Assembly: GCA_905221605.1 (NCBI GenBank)
Contig: CAJNDS010001158.1
Span: forward strand, 127,001 to 191,000
Direction of reading: 5' to 3'
Length of the DNA: 64,000 bases
Source: Symbiodinium natans
Taxonomy: Eukaryota > Sar > Dinophyceae > Suessiales > Symbiodiniaceae
Part shown: positions 10,240-21,199 of the stretch, one piece after another
How the letters are laid out: each line of letters starts with the position of its first letter
Position numbering within the stretch: the first letter of the stretch is position 1
Position numbers and translations under genes: made by a program
The notes under the pieces: model-generated
What the model was told of the DNA's origin: nothing
Databases searched by the model: none
What the model saw: only the letters and a program-made list of their open reading frames with translations

Positions 10240-11165
10240 AGGTTGTTTTTTGTAAGTGCCCACCGGTTGGGAAGCCTGTTAAACCCTAAACCCTAAACCC
10301 TAAACAGTGCTTAGTTGTAGCTTTGCATATGAGCCAGCGTCGGCCAGCTTGTGGATCCCGCAGTTGTCTGGCCAGTAGGGTTTAGGGTTTAGGGCTTAGG
10401 GTTTAGGGTTTAGGGTTTAGGGTTTAGGGCGCGCATGGTGCATGTTTGGCAAAGCACACGGAGGGCTTCCAGACGAAAGGAACCTGGACACCGGGCACGT
10501 GCCGACGCTGGCAACTTAATTGTTTCAATTGCTTGCAGTAGCATCCACCCAGCGATGCGTTCACAGAACTCCAGGGGACGCTAAGCCCTGAGCCCCAAAT
10601 CCTAGCAGCCCTAAACTACGGCCAAACTCCACTAAAACCTAAAACCCCGAACCTGGACCCCTCCCCCCCCCCTTTAATGTGTGACCATCTTCATCGCTCA
10701 CTCCCGAAATGTCATTGACCAATGGTTTATGACAGTTGTCACTGGGCTTTGTTTCGCCCGTAAGCCCGGACATTTCTCTTTGAAGAGGCGCCCCACGAAA
10801 GAAGGTTGAACCTTTCCCCCCCTGCATGCTGCGCAAAGGTGCAGGGCTGAGCTCTTTGGCGTTGAGGGTTCCCTAGTAGTAGGGTAGGTAACCTTTCACC
10901 TTTTTGGGGTAGTAGAATCCCCTTACAATCCCAAAGGTTAACCTTTAATTCCCCCAGATTACTGGACAACTAAGGTTCTGGCAAGCTCCATAGAAAGGGC
11001 CAGGTTATGTTTTCAGGGCGAGCTTTGCCTTGTAAGACATCTTCGAAACCTTGCATCGCTGCTGGTAAGCTCGGCTGTAGTGTTTTCTAAGTACCCAGGC
11101 AGGGTGGATTCTGTACCTGCCAGCCAGAGCAGTGCTACAACTGTTAAAGCAGGAACCACGTTGGA
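10240..11165. other. Telomere-like tracts, possible MITE, no confident gene
   Basis: A CCCTAAA tract (10280) and a TTTAGGG tract (10378) flank about 75 bp that could be an exon, but no frame stands out. At 10868-10985 an inverted element (CCTAGTAGTAGGGTAGGTAACC and ...GGTTAACCTTTAATTCCCCC) looks like another small MITE. Minus ORFs at 10639-10969 overlap it and are not convincing. Confidence 0.4.
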
Positions 11166-11229
11166 AACCACCCTAAACCCTAAACCCTAAACCCTAAACC
11201 CTAAACCCTAAACCCTAAACCCTAAACCA

Positions 11230-12085
11230 CAGCGTCCCTTGGGTTGCAGAGCCGCAGATTGTTTTTCCCTTGCCTGGCATTGCCTTGCCTTCTGGACGTT
11301 CTGGGCATCCTTGCCGTGCTGGACGCTTATAGGATTCTAGGGTGTGGGCTTCTCGGGTGGGCTTAGAGATTTGGGGGATCCTTGCGGTCTGTCCGAAGAT
11401 TTTTAAGGTCAACAGTGCCACTGGCGTCATGAGCCCAACCAGTATATACCGTTAAGCCCTGTTGCCCCGTTGCAGTGGGGGGGGGGGGGTTCTTGTGAGG
11501 CGTCTGGGGGGAACACTGGAACCTGAAGCTGAATCTAGGGTCGAACAGTGTTCTGCAGCTACATGCGTGGGTGCGGGAGCAGTGCCTGGAGAGCGCACCG
11601 GGGATGCAAGAACGTTCCTGAAGGGATACCGAAGCCATTCTGGAGCCCACGAGCCCAGAAGCCCAGACCTGCGCAACACGGCATCCTGAACCATTGTTTT
11701 TTTGTCATGACTTGTCACAGGAATGGTTGGCTTATCGGGTTTTGGGATTTGGGTTTTGCGTTTAGGGCTTGGGTTCGGGCTATTTACATTCTACAGATTA
11801 GTTAGGATTTAGGAACAGGGAGTTGGATTTAGGTTGGGAGTGGGGTGGCGGTTCAGGGGGAGTGGCGAACGTCGGACTGGGGGCATACATGGCGGGCTGA
11901 AGGACTCAGGTTCTGGGTTGGTTTGGGGTTGAGTTGGCGTTTTGGGGTTCGGCACGCCGCTCAGGCTGCAGAGGTTCACTCGAACCCTCCATTCTCTGCA
12001 GGGACAACCTGGGGTCATGGCAGTGTGAATGCACACGGCAGGGCAAGACAGAGCGGCACAGCAAAAAGCGCCTGTGAGCACTGGA
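11230..12085. other. Overlapping ambiguous ORFs, no gene assigned
   Basis: Open frames occur on both strands (minus 11363-11718, plus 11462-11689 and 11845-12225), with a 12-G run near 11477 and degenerate GGGTTTAGG-like words around 11750-11960. No family motif separates the strands. Confidence 0.3.
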
Positions 12086-12392
12086 CTTGGGGTTTAGGGT
12101 TTAGCAGGTTTAGGTTTAGGGTTTACGGTTTAGGGTTTGGGGTTAAGGGTTTAGGGTTTAGGGCAGCCCCGTCTCTTAACCGTGCTCAGGTATTCTTTGC
12201 CGCTGGTCAATTGTGGATTTCATAGGCTAGTCGGCTCCTCCTCCCTATCCATTCAAACGGCTCAACGTCCACAGCTCCATCGTGATCGCCTCTGCAACAT
12301 CACAGCACATGCCCTTTTATCCACTCTTGTCCAGAATGCTTAGACTTCGCGTGTCTCGGAAATGAGCTTTACATACTTGACATGTGAACAGG

Positions 12393-12504
12393 CCTCGGGG
12401 ACGAAATGACCCCTAAAATGGGGGCTATATACCCTGTGCTACTATCATGCCTATGTCAGGTCTTATGGACCATACACCCTTCTAGGCTCATTCAAACATC
12501 AAGG
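12393..12504. mobile_element. MITE family A
   Basis: CCTCGGGGACGAAATGACCC at the left, a TATACCCTGTGCTACTAT core, and CTAGGCTCATTCAAACATCAAGG at the right; a diverged copy. Confidence 0.75.
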
Positions 12505-12617
12505 GGCCTCTGAGGAAGGCTCGGGCCTACGTACACATACATACATACAACCCTAAACCCTAAACCCTAAACCCTAAACCCTAAACCCTAAACCCTGATT
12601 TCGGTGAAGGTGCCCAG

Positions 12618-12674
12618 GAGGCAGTCCGGCGCCTGGCCGCCGCCCGGGCGGAGCTTGAAGCCAAGAACGGCGAG
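12618..12674 (+). CDS. Coiled-coil-like exon, unknown gene
   Basis: A 57-bp exon with GCCCAG|G acceptor and GTCAGC donor, phase 0 at both ends, reads EAVRRLAAARAELEAKNGE. This is a strongly helical Ala/Glu/Arg heptad-like sequence with high GC3. A CCCTAAA tract lies before it and a TTTAGGG tract after it. Confidence 0.6.
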
Positions 12675-12719
12675 GTCAGCAGAGGGCTTATAAAGGGTTT
12701 AGGGTTCAGGGTTTAGGGT

Positions 12720-13540
12720 TCAATCCCCTCCCCTAATACTAAAACCGGTCCCCCCCCCCCCCCAAAAAAAAAAATCTAAAAGTCGCCTCGAAAAATCTGT
12801 AAATTAGGGGGGGCCTAAACCCTAACACCTGAAATCTGAAGCCTGGGAGGGAAGGAGGGAGTATGGAGTATGGGGTTTGGGGTTTGGGGTTTGGGGTTCG
12901 GGGTTCAGTTAGGGTTGCCTTAAGCCCTAAACCACAATTAAACCCTCTGAGCCTCGAGCCCTAAAGCCAGCAAATCCTCTAAGGCTTAAGCCCTAAACCG
13001 CAATTGAAAATCCTAATGGCTCAACTCAGACCCCATCCCTACTTCTCAAACAGGAGTAGTATTGGGCTGGGTGCCGGGAGGGTCCGGGAAAAACAATGTT
13101 TAAAACTAGGGTGGGGTTTACTATTAAAAAAGGAGATTAATTTTTAAACCACGTCCTGCAGTCACTTTGAATTCTTTGGAGCAGCGTTAAATTCGAACTG
13201 CACATGTGGACCAGGGTTCAACGGGGCAACATCCCGGGAAACCCGGGTCGAAGGAGATACCCTAAACCCTAAACCCTAAACCCTAAGCCCTAAGCCCTAA
13301 ACCCTAAACCCTAAACCCTACAAGATGCCACTCCCCGGCTTCACCCCCCGACACCAGGGCAGTGACTCGTGTAGGTAGGTTTATTTCCTTGCATCATCCC
13401 AACCTCCCAAGTAAGCCCCTGGTTGGAGCACGGGCTGTCCCATGCGCAAGGGCGATGTACGGCTGGATCAACCCCGGTGTTCCGAATGCGGTATATTCCG
13501 AGGCTTGAGAACCAAAACCTGGAGCTTTGGGTTGAAAGTT
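12720..13540. other. Degenerate telomere-like sequence, no gene
   Basis: Contains poly-C/poly-A (12749-12773), GGGTTTGGGGTTT variants (12870-12905), scattered degenerate CCCTAAA-like words and a clean CCCTAAA tract at 13259-13318. No convincing exon. Confidence 0.5.
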
Positions 13541-13544
13541 ACGA

Positions 13545-13598
13545 GACCCAAAGAGCCCAATACCCCTTAATTAAGGAATATACCTTAAATCATATGGA
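13545..13598. mobile_element. MITE family B, half copy
   Basis: The left half only of the 109-bp family B element (CCCAAAGAGCCCAATACCCC to AAATCATAT), then unrelated sequence. The adjoining 143-residue + frame (13423-13854) runs through this fragment and is not trusted as a gene. Confidence 0.85.
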
Positions 13599-14236
13599 GT
13601 TTTTTGCTCCGCGACACCCCCGCCAAGTCGGCAGGATCGCACACCTCTGGCCGTGGCCATGCGGCGGTACGGCGCCGGGGGAAAAGTTTGGGAGCCCAGG
13701 ATTTTCTCGTCATTGTCGAGCTTGTCCTGGCAGGGGGGGGGGGGTTGATCCCGTATGGGACCAGGCCCCAAAAAGACCATCAGTCTTCATACCTAGTGAT
13801 CTCGGAGGAAGAGGAGGAGGCTGCCCCGAATCCGACTCGAGACCCCGTGAGTAGAAAGAACGTTTGGCGCATCTCCCAGGGCCGATTCGTAAACTGACAC
13901 ACCCTGATCTGCAGGCTCCTGGCCAGTCCTGCCGCATTGGTACAAGATTTCTGTAGAGGCCTGAATATTTGGAATAGGGTTTTGGGGGGCTATTATAGTA
14001 TAATTATCAAGGGGGGACCTTAAGGGCATACTATTGGTAACTTTTCCGACCCCCCTCCCCCCCATGTTGCACTTGAAGCCCCACCTCTTGCCTTCCATCA
14101 CAGCCCTATAAACATCTTCCTGCTTCTCGCAGCCCAAAATGCGTCTTTGGCAATACCCTAAACCCTAAACCCTAAGCCCGAAAAAGGTGATTCCAGTTAA
14201 AAAAAAAAAACCCTAACCTAAACCCGGATGCATCAG

Positions 14237-14292
14237 GTCGCCGGGATCCTGCGTGAGTTGGGAGCCGCCACCCCGGACGCTGACCCCGCGGC
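14237..14292 (+). CDS. Possible exon, unknown gene
   Basis: A GCATCAG|G acceptor is followed by VAGILRELGAATPDADPAA, with high GC3 and helical start. The likely donor is GC near 14290, just before GGGTTTTAGG. No family recognised. Confidence 0.45.
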
Positions 14293-14368
14293 CGGGCCGA
14301 GGGTTTTAGGTTTGACGACTTTTTTCGACACAGGGCACGCAAGGGGCGGGTGGGGGCTTTAGGGTTGA

Positions 14369-14478
14369 GGCTTGAGACCCTTATTAAAATTACTAAGAGT
14401 CCCTAATCATGAGAGCCCCCCCTCCCCCCCTATTACAGTCCCTACGAAGGGGCTGTTACTAAAAAGGGGAAACATGCC
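14369..14478. mobile_element. MITE, diverged family D-like
   Basis: Inverted ends around CCCTTATTAAAATTACTAAGAG and TGTTACTAAAAAGGGGAAACAT flank a C-rich centre (CCCCCCCTCCCCCCC). Confidence 0.55.
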
Positions 14479-14912
14479 CAAGTTGAGGCTTTGGCCCTTG
14501 GAATGCTAGGCTGCGAGCATCCTGCGCTTGGCATGTGCTGTCGTTCTTGGAGGTACTTACTAACCACTTAGAACTGTACTTAGAATTAGAACCCACTTAG
14601 AAGCCCCTTAAGTGCCGCTATATGGTTATAGGTACAGTTACAAGTACAGATGTAATTGGTTAACAGTTCATAAGTACCATGACCCTCCATGTTGATCTTG
14701 GCTCCACAAAGCTCCACATGACTGAAGGGTGTGCACTCGAAGGGGGCCACCTGGTCTGGCTTCATGATCCGCGGTGGGATGAAAAACCCTGAACCAGAAA
14801 CCCTAAACCCTAAACCCTAACTAGCCTAAATATGACTGTTTCAGGTTTGCCTGGAGACCATGAGCCCACCCTTAACTAACCAGCCAAGGTTCGCACACTT
14901 GTCAGGCAACCG

Positions 14913-15524
14913 TTAAGGGCGAGGGCCTCCCAGAAACACAAGTAACACAAGGGTGACCTGATGGCTGATGCCCCGCCTCGTGGCTGGCGCCCAACGCTGC
15001 CGGATGTGGGCCTTGGCCAGGGAGGCCTGAAATGCATGGTCGTTGAGGGCATGTCCAACGGGTTTTGCGTTAGGATCCTGAGGAAAGCAGTGTTCGCAAA
15101 TATGTCTGGAATCTCCGGTCGCGTGATGAAACGTGCCGGGACACATGTCGAATTAGTATGTTATGTGGGGGTTGAACTTGTTTGCGTAGGAGCAAGATTA
15201 TGTTCAAGTATGTCGCGGGGGATCGGGGGTTGTTCCTGCCAGAGGATGCATGCACACCTTCTACCTCAGCTTCAGAAAAGTGCTCTAGAGTATCCCGAGC
15301 ACCTGCAAAAGCGCAGAACTAAAGTACAGGCCTGCGGAATTAGTGAAACTGCAATCTTGCTTCTGAAAGTCTGTGGGGCCATCCGGAGAGGGGGCTTTGT
15401 AAGGCACCATAGCGCCAGAGGCCCCTGCAAAGAAAAGTCCGAGGTCAGGTTTCTCACCTAAGCAAGTTCCACGCGGACATGTGCAACTTGACCCGGGTCT
15501 TTGGCTCAAGACGGCAAGAATCAA
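14913..15524 (-). CDS. Candidate exons, unknown protein, strand uncertain
   Basis: Two minus frames look protein-like: 15285-15524 (KPDLGLFFAGASGAMVPYK) and 14913-15146 (HATGDSRHICEHCFPQDPN, with three Cys/His close together). A + frame of 166 residues (14961-15461) overlaps them and has less natural composition, so minus is preferred. No family recognised. The 11-nt spliced-leader-like word at 15500-15510 lies on the + strand here. Confidence 0.35.
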
Positions 15525-15684
15525 GAACAGGTCACGTTGGCTGCCTATATAAGATTATAGTTATGGGCTTGCGGTGGCTAGACTTGGCCTTCTTGATGTT
15601 GTGCCTCCGGGTCTGTCCTGTTCCCTTGTTCAGAGTCCTCCCTTTGGCCTATATACGTACCGAAATGTTTTTCAATTTTTCCAG

Positions 15685-15739
15685 GAATACGGCCCCAGCC
15701 GCATCTGCGCCGGGCTGGTGCCGCGACGGATGCGAGGAA
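15685..15739 (+). CDS. Exon of unknown gene with canonical splice sites
   Basis: A pyrimidine-rich acceptor (TTTTTCCAG|G) leads into EYGPSRICAGLVPRRMRG, which ends at a GTGAGC donor in phase 1. Length 55 bp. No family recognised. Confidence 0.55.
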
Positions 15740-15765
15740 GTGAGCTCACTCGTGTGGGAGTTTCC

Positions 15766-15862
15766 GAAAATAGGGGTACCCTTTTTGGGGGTCCCTTGAA
15801 GGGCATTCTGTTCTACATGGGGTATAAAAGGGGTACCCCCCCCCCATTTTGGAAAATGCTCA
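15766..15862. mobile_element. MITE with GGGGTACCC ends
   Basis: GAAAATAGGGGTACCC at the left and GGGGTACCCCC...ATTTTGGAAAAT at the right, with a C10 run. The left end recurs at 18180. Confidence 0.6.
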
Positions 15863-15869
15863 TGTTAAC

Positions 15870-17550
15870 ACAAGCTCTGAATGCCTATGGCTCGAATGCT
15901 TGCGGGTCCTACACCGCTTGCTAACTCCTACATCTCGTGAGTCGAAGTTATGAAGCGCGCAGAAAGCCGCCCTTAAAGCGGAAGATGTCCATGGAAGCAT
16001 CAAGCCAATACAGGTAAGGTCTGGGAAGAATTGTCGTCCGCCTTGCTTCAGTACTTGGAGGGACCGGTGCGGTGCCAGGGAGTTTCCCCAAATTCATCGG
16101 CAACACTGTGATTAGGGGGGGGGGGGGGTGGGTTGGGGGGCGCGGTTTAGGGTTTAGGGTTTAAGGGTTTAGGGTTTAGGGTTGAGGGGTGGGGGTGGGG
16201 GGTGGGGTCATCTTTGGAACTGAATGCTCCTGAAGTGGTCTTACAATGCTTCGGACAGCGGCTGCACCGGCACCGTTGTTTCACGGGAGCGCATATAGAA
16301 CGAAAGGGGTGCCCTGGGCCCCGAAACCCGAAACCCGAAACCCGAAACCCTAAACCCTAAACCCTAAACCCTAAACCCTAAACCCGAATCCAGACTTTTC
16401 GAGCCCCAGGAGGCCACTCGTTGCAGGGGCAGCCGGAATCTTGTTTAAGAGGCCAGTTTATGCTGCTGCGTGTTTCGGGTGCAGGCTTCTCCCAATTGGA
16501 AATCTTAAGTATTTCCAGCACTCGAGTACTTTGTTATCCATTTTAAAGCTCAGCTCGTGCAGGGATAGCTTTGAGCACGACACGTTGTCATGAGGTAAGA
16601 TGTATGAAGAATGGGCACGTGGTTGCACTGTGGGGTTGATTTAGAGTCTGACTGAGCGCAGTCTTCAGTCTCAGCAGGGTAGTCGAAATTATTCAGGTAT
16701 GCAAACATTTTCGTCGATTGTAGCATAGAGTTTTTTTGGTGCCGAGGCCCAAAATCATGCTACTTCGTCTCTCCATGGAACTATTCACTTCGGACGGTTT
16801 TGCCAGGATATTCAGGCGGCGCAGACGCCTCGTGCGCCAGCAGGCACAGGTCCACCCTTGCGGGTTCCAGTGGATGCAGGAAAGTAGGTTGGTGGACTTT
16901 TAAGAGACTATAACGCACTGTGACGATGTGTATGTTCGCAGAGGTCAGTACCTGACATGGTGGAGTGGGAGTAGCAGTCGCCTAAAGACTCGGGACTGTC
17001 GCGCATGCGCTGCTTGAGTGCTGTAGCTGTTCTTCAATCCGTCAAGAGGTTGTGGTGATGGGGGCCGCCGCGGGTGGAGTGGAGAAGTTGTGTCCCATGG
17101 CATAGATTTTGTGCCTCTTGATGATGTGCCTCTTGTAGTCTGCTTGGGGCGGTAACCTCGGAATCCTCTACGCTGCTTAACCCTTCCTTCCGAAACCTTC
17201 CCTTCCACCCACGAAAAGCAGCGGCTGCGACAGGCAACGCAGCAAAGAGTGGACTTGCTGCAGGCTCCACCAAATCTGTGATGAGATTGGGAGGTGATTT
17301 CTGTCGATTTAAATTCCAAGTCACGCAGTCATGCGCCACTCTTCTCTTGCAGTTCCTTCATCATCTGCTACCAAGCACAACCCTTTCTAGAGTCTCGGAG
17401 ATGCCTAGACTTTGTCCTTCCCTGGAGCCTTTCACGTGAACACCCGCAATAGCAGCGCCGCAACAAATACTGACATCCCAAATGAGAATAGCAGAATAAA
17501 GATGCACCTGAGGAACCAGCAGTAAACCATCAGCAGAAAAGTTGGTTCTT
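15870..17550. other. Long stretch without a recognised exon
   Basis: Holds a mixed TTTAGGG tract (16145-16200) and a CCCGAAA/CCCTAAA tract (16321-16385). Minus ORFs at 16945-17339 (124 and 101 residues, overlapping frames) and 17361-17570 are possible exons without recognisable motifs. Confidence 0.35.
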
Positions 17551-17554
17551 CTTC

Positions 17555-17725
17555 CCAGGGACTCCAACACCCCTTAGTTCAGGAATATTCCTTTAAGTAT
17601 AATAGCCCCTAAACCCTAAACCCTAAACCGTAAACCCTAAACCCTAAACCCTAAACCCTAAACCCTAAACCTCCTTACATAGTTAAAGGAATGTTCCCTA
17701 ATTGAGGGGTATGGGAGTCTCTGGG
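17555..17725. mobile_element. Family B-like MITE split by a CCCTAAA tract
   Basis: The left arm (CCCAGGGACTCC...ACACCCCTTAG...ATTCCTTTAA) and the right arm (TTAAAGGAATG...GAGGGGTATGGGAGTCTCTGGG) are complementary. A CCCTAAA tract (17607-17672) occupies the loop. Confidence 0.75.
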
Positions 17726-18520
17726 TTTGGGGTGCAGAAGGAGCGCTGGCAGCTTGGCCGCTGGCGTCTCCGAGGCTCGTGTATACATGGGGTTTAGGGG
17801 TTTTGGGTTTAGGGTTTAGGGTTTTAGAGTTTAGGGGTTGGTGCATACGATTCCCGCGTGGCTGAACGTTTTGGGGGCCCAACTTGTCTAGTCAGAGATG
17901 GGATGGGGCGGGGTGGGGAGGGGGGAGGGAGGGGTATAGTTTTAGCAACAGCTACTGGATCGGGTTCCTAATCAAGGGTGTGGTCTAGAATTGAGTTCTA
18001 GGGGTCTCTCGTCTAGTTCAGCGTGAGAGGTGAGTCACCGCGCCATCTTTCGGGCGCGCTTTCTTTCCAGGATGTTCCCTTGCGTCCTGTTAGAAACGGT
18101 TTCCCGAAGCTTACAGGAGCCCCCTTAGGGTAGCCGCGGTAGCCCCTAAGTTCCTGAAGTAATCCCATGTGGGGCTTTACGAAAATAGGGGTACCCCCAC
18201 TCTACCCCATACTACATGGTGAGTTCTCAAAATGATGGTCCGTTTTGGGTACCCTAAATGAGAGGGGCCGCCTTACAAGGAGGACCCCAAAAGGGACCCT
18301 AATTCAGAGAAGCCACCATATGAGGCGTCTTCTTCTTGCGACATTTGGTGAACGGACGTGGCATGAGATCAGGAACCACACCCAACGAAGCTGCCGGATC
18401 TTATGGCAAGCCACTAGCCATGGCTTTTAAGCGCACCCACTAATATGCTTAAGCCGCCTTAGTCGCTGCATCCCCCCCTGTTTCGTAGCAACTGGAAGTG
18501 TAAGTGTGAGTTTAAGTGTA
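17726..18520. other. MITE remnants and unique sequence
   Basis: TTTAGGG-like words near 17790-17840. At 18180-18320 a diverged MITE carries GGGTACCCTAAATGAGAGG, related to family E. The + frame at 18245-18430 runs through it, so it is not counted as a gene. Confidence 0.4.
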
Positions 18521-18527
18521 AGTGTGT

Positions 18528-18670
18528 AGTTAGTTATTTAGCTAGTTAGCTAGTTAGCTAGTTAGCTAGTTAGCTAGTTAGCTAGTTAGCTAGTTAGCTA
18601 GTTAGCTAGCTAGCTAGCTAGCTAGTTAGTTAGTTAGTTAGTTAGTTAGTGTGTGTGTGTGTGTGTGTTT
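18528..18670. repeat. TTAGCTAG microsatellite and GT run
   Basis: Perfect AGTTAGCT octamers, then TTAG tetramers, then about ten GT dinucleotides. Confidence 0.95.
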
Positions 18671-19546
18671 GTTGCATTGATGGGCACGCCGGGTGGGGGG
18701 GGGGGGGGATAATCGATGTGAAGAAGATGCAGCAACACCTTGCCAGGCCCCAAAGTTGATGGTGATTCTTTACCTTTGCTTTACATGACCACCCTTGCTG
18801 CGCAAGGCCGCGCAGTGCTCGCACCCATGGAACAGGTCACAGTATCACGTCAAGAAGTGCAGAATGTTCCTTTGCAGTTTGGTTGTTGGTTGTAGTTAGC
18901 ACGCGTGGAGTGAACCTTGTATTGGGGAAAGCAGGAACTGCAAGAGCGGTTCCTCAACCCCTGTGAAGTGTGCAGCTGAGGATTGTGCTTTCCGGCGCCT
19001 TTGCTACGAGATGGGAGCCAGCTTCACCTGGAGCCTAGATGAGATTGGCTTCGGGGTTTGTCAGGATGTACAGTGCGTCGGCCAATGTTTGTAACCCTAA
19101 ACCCTAAACCCTTAACCCTAAACCCTAAACCCTAAACTTCAGCGCCAAAAGCCCAGCCGAAATCTTGTTTGAACGGCCCTGGACCTTCCTTGCAAAGAAT
19201 TGTTGCGAGAGCCCTGCTGTCATGCATGGTGAGGACTGAGATGGTCCGTGCCACTTTGGCCAAATTTTTGCCGTCACATTCTGAGGTCGCATATGCTGCG
19301 TCCGTTTCATGGTTAATGCGTTAAGTGCCACCGGAAGAAGGCGTGTTTTGGAAAATGTGCGTACTGTGCTTACAGCGCATTAGGCTGACTATGTCCAGGT
19401 GCAATATACTGGCGGCAGATGTCAGAAAGGGTGTGCTGTTGAGGGAGTCATGTGCTAGCCTAGCCTCAGTCACAAACTTTGTTTGCATGAGCCACGTAGC
19501 TCGTGACAGGGGCTTGGGTTTATGATGACTTCTCGTCCCTGAACCG

Positions 19547-20092
19547 TTGCCGGATTTGCTGGGCGAGGTTTCTCTCTTGACGCAGCCCAGCTTTGCTAAG
19601 GCAGCAGCGCTGCTCCGTCGGAACAACTCGACAACAAGCAGGCTTCTTGGGGTCTGCGACTTGGTTGGGGGTAGGCCGGAGGGAGATTGCCAGCCCTTTC
19701 TGAGCGAGTCTAGCCTGCTCCTTTACCGACGCATGACCCTGTTTGCAGGATGGACACCTTCGACTCCTCCACACCGACAGGCTGTGAGTGTCGCAGCTGT
19801 AGCTCAGTGGTTGAGAGGCCTCCACGGGCGCAGGGTTGCAAGCATTGGTTGGTCACAAATGGACCCTAAAGTTGGGATACTCCAAAGTGGGTGGTCTCCC
19901 TACAGCCCCCCCAAATCGAAGCCTTTCATGGCTTCTCGCATCTTCGAAGAAGTGTCAGCGCACTTCTTGGAAAGCACCCAAGCCCGGCGCAACAAACAGC
20001 ACTCTATCTTCAACAGCTGTTCCAAACCCAAAAGCACTAAACAGGTCAAATCCCAAATCGCAGCAACGAGGTGTACTTCACTTCGGGCTTAG
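19547..20092 (+). CDS. Long open frame, doubtful gene
   Basis: A 181-residue frame crosses the tRNA-like segment and a family E-like MITE fragment (ATGGACCCTAAAGTTGGG near 19858), so it is unlikely to be one protein. The part before 19740 could be coding, but a minus frame (19520-19825) overlaps it. Confidence 0.2.
   Translation: MPDLLGEVSLLTQPSFAKAAALLRRNNSTTSRLLGVCDLVGGRPEGDCQPFLSESSLLLYRRMTLFAGWTPSTPPHRQAVSVAAVAQWLRGLHGRRVASIGWSQMDPKVGILQSGWSPYSPPKSKPFMASRIFEEVSAHFLESTQARRNKQHSIFNSCSKPKSTKQVKSQIAATRCTSLRA
19793..19856 (+). tRNA. tRNA-like sequence, probably pseudogene or SINE head
   Basis: GTAGCTCAGTGGTTGAGAG matches a tRNA D-arm/A-box, and GGGTTGCAAGC about 30 bp later loosely matches a B-box. 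The 3' side does not pair with the 5' GCAGCTG stem, so this is not an intact tRNA. A tRNA-derived SINE is the alternative. Confidence 0.3.
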
Positions 20093-20597
20093 ACTGTTGA
20101 GACTGTTTTTGGCCCCTTCACTTCACAGGTGTGCAGCTCCTTGTGGGCAGCCCAGAAGAGCTCAGCGAGTCCTTGCAGCTTATTGAGGATCCCCGAACCC
20201 TGAGCCATTGGGTTTATGTGGGGTTTAGGGTTTAGGAGTTTAGGGTTGTTAGGGAAATCTCATCCGGAAAGGTTCGCAAGGCTTGAGCGGAAAGTCTCTC
20301 ACAGCGCCCGTGTGGATGGGTTGTGCGGGGTGACTCAATCTTGGGGCCAAGCGACCTTGTTGCTGAAGCTGCGTCGTCTACAGCGACTCATGCCGCAACT
20401 TACACCTCATTGCTGAATGTCGATGTGATGTCTTCTGTTGTTCTTTTTCCCATATCATGCACGGCCAAGATTGGTAGCCTCATGTTGCACTCCCAAAGTG
20501 AACCTCGGGGGCGTCTTTGCCCTTTCAATACACTCCGCGCCAGCATTGTGTCACGAAAACTCTCCTGAACTCGATGGAAGCGGGCCTATGAAGCGTT

Positions 20598-20706
20598 CCC
20601 AAAGAGCCCAATACCCCTTAATTAAGGAATATACCTTAATCTATATAGGGATCCTTAATATGATTTAAGGTATATTCCTTAATTAAGGGGTATTGGGCTC
20701 TTTGGG
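20598..20706. mobile_element. MITE family B, intact 109-bp copy
   Basis: Nearly perfect palindrome with ends CCCAAAGAGCCCAATACCCC and complement. Flanks TT/TT suggest a 2-bp target duplication. It is the exact reverse complement of the copy at 48014-48122. Confidence 0.95.
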
Positions 20707-20805
20707 TTTGCCTACAGGAGCGAGCCGCAAGTGACAAGCCCCACTGGGCGACAGGCCCGCTGTCTCGAAGTTTCCGGCATTGGTGGCTTCAAGGTTGATA
20801 TCTTT

Positions 20806-20913
20806 GAACGTTCCCCCTTATAAAAAAAGTCCTTTTAAACAATGTAATAGGGGTACTAGAATCCCTAACTACTGTGGACTGTTAGTATAAGGGGGAACAT
20901 CCCAATTTTAGCT
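20806..20913. mobile_element. MITE family D
   Basis: GTTCCCCCTTATAA at the left and TTAGTATAAGGGGGAACATCCC at the right; the core contains GGGGTACTAGAATCCC as in the 8456 copy. Confidence 0.8.
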
Positions 20914-21019
20914 TCTGCAAGGCCCTCCCTATCTTCATTCGAGCGGGTTGCAGAGCGTGCTGAAGGCTGCGGCGTGCTGGGTGCGGAGGTTTGGCTATCG
21001 GAAGCCACAGCACCCCCGA

Positions 21020-21146
21020 GAACTACTATTTGCTTAAGAACCCCAAAAGAATACAATAATCATACCAATAATGATCCCTATATTACCCTTATAAGGAAGA
21101 GTCTTTTTTGTGTTTTGGGGGGGTTCTTATTAGCAACTAGTAGAGA
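21020..21146. mobile_element. MITE family C
   Basis: Ends CTACTATTTGCTTAAGAACC and GGGGTTCTTATTAGCAACTAGTAG. Flanks AGAA/AGAA suggest a 4-bp target duplication. Confidence 0.85.
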
Positions 21147-21199
21147 ACTCCGTAGCAACCCTAAACCCTAAACCCTAAACCCTAAACCCATGGCGTGAG

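Noticed and set aside
13423-13854. 143-residue + ORF
   Set aside because: It contains a half copy of MITE family B, so it is not one conserved protein.
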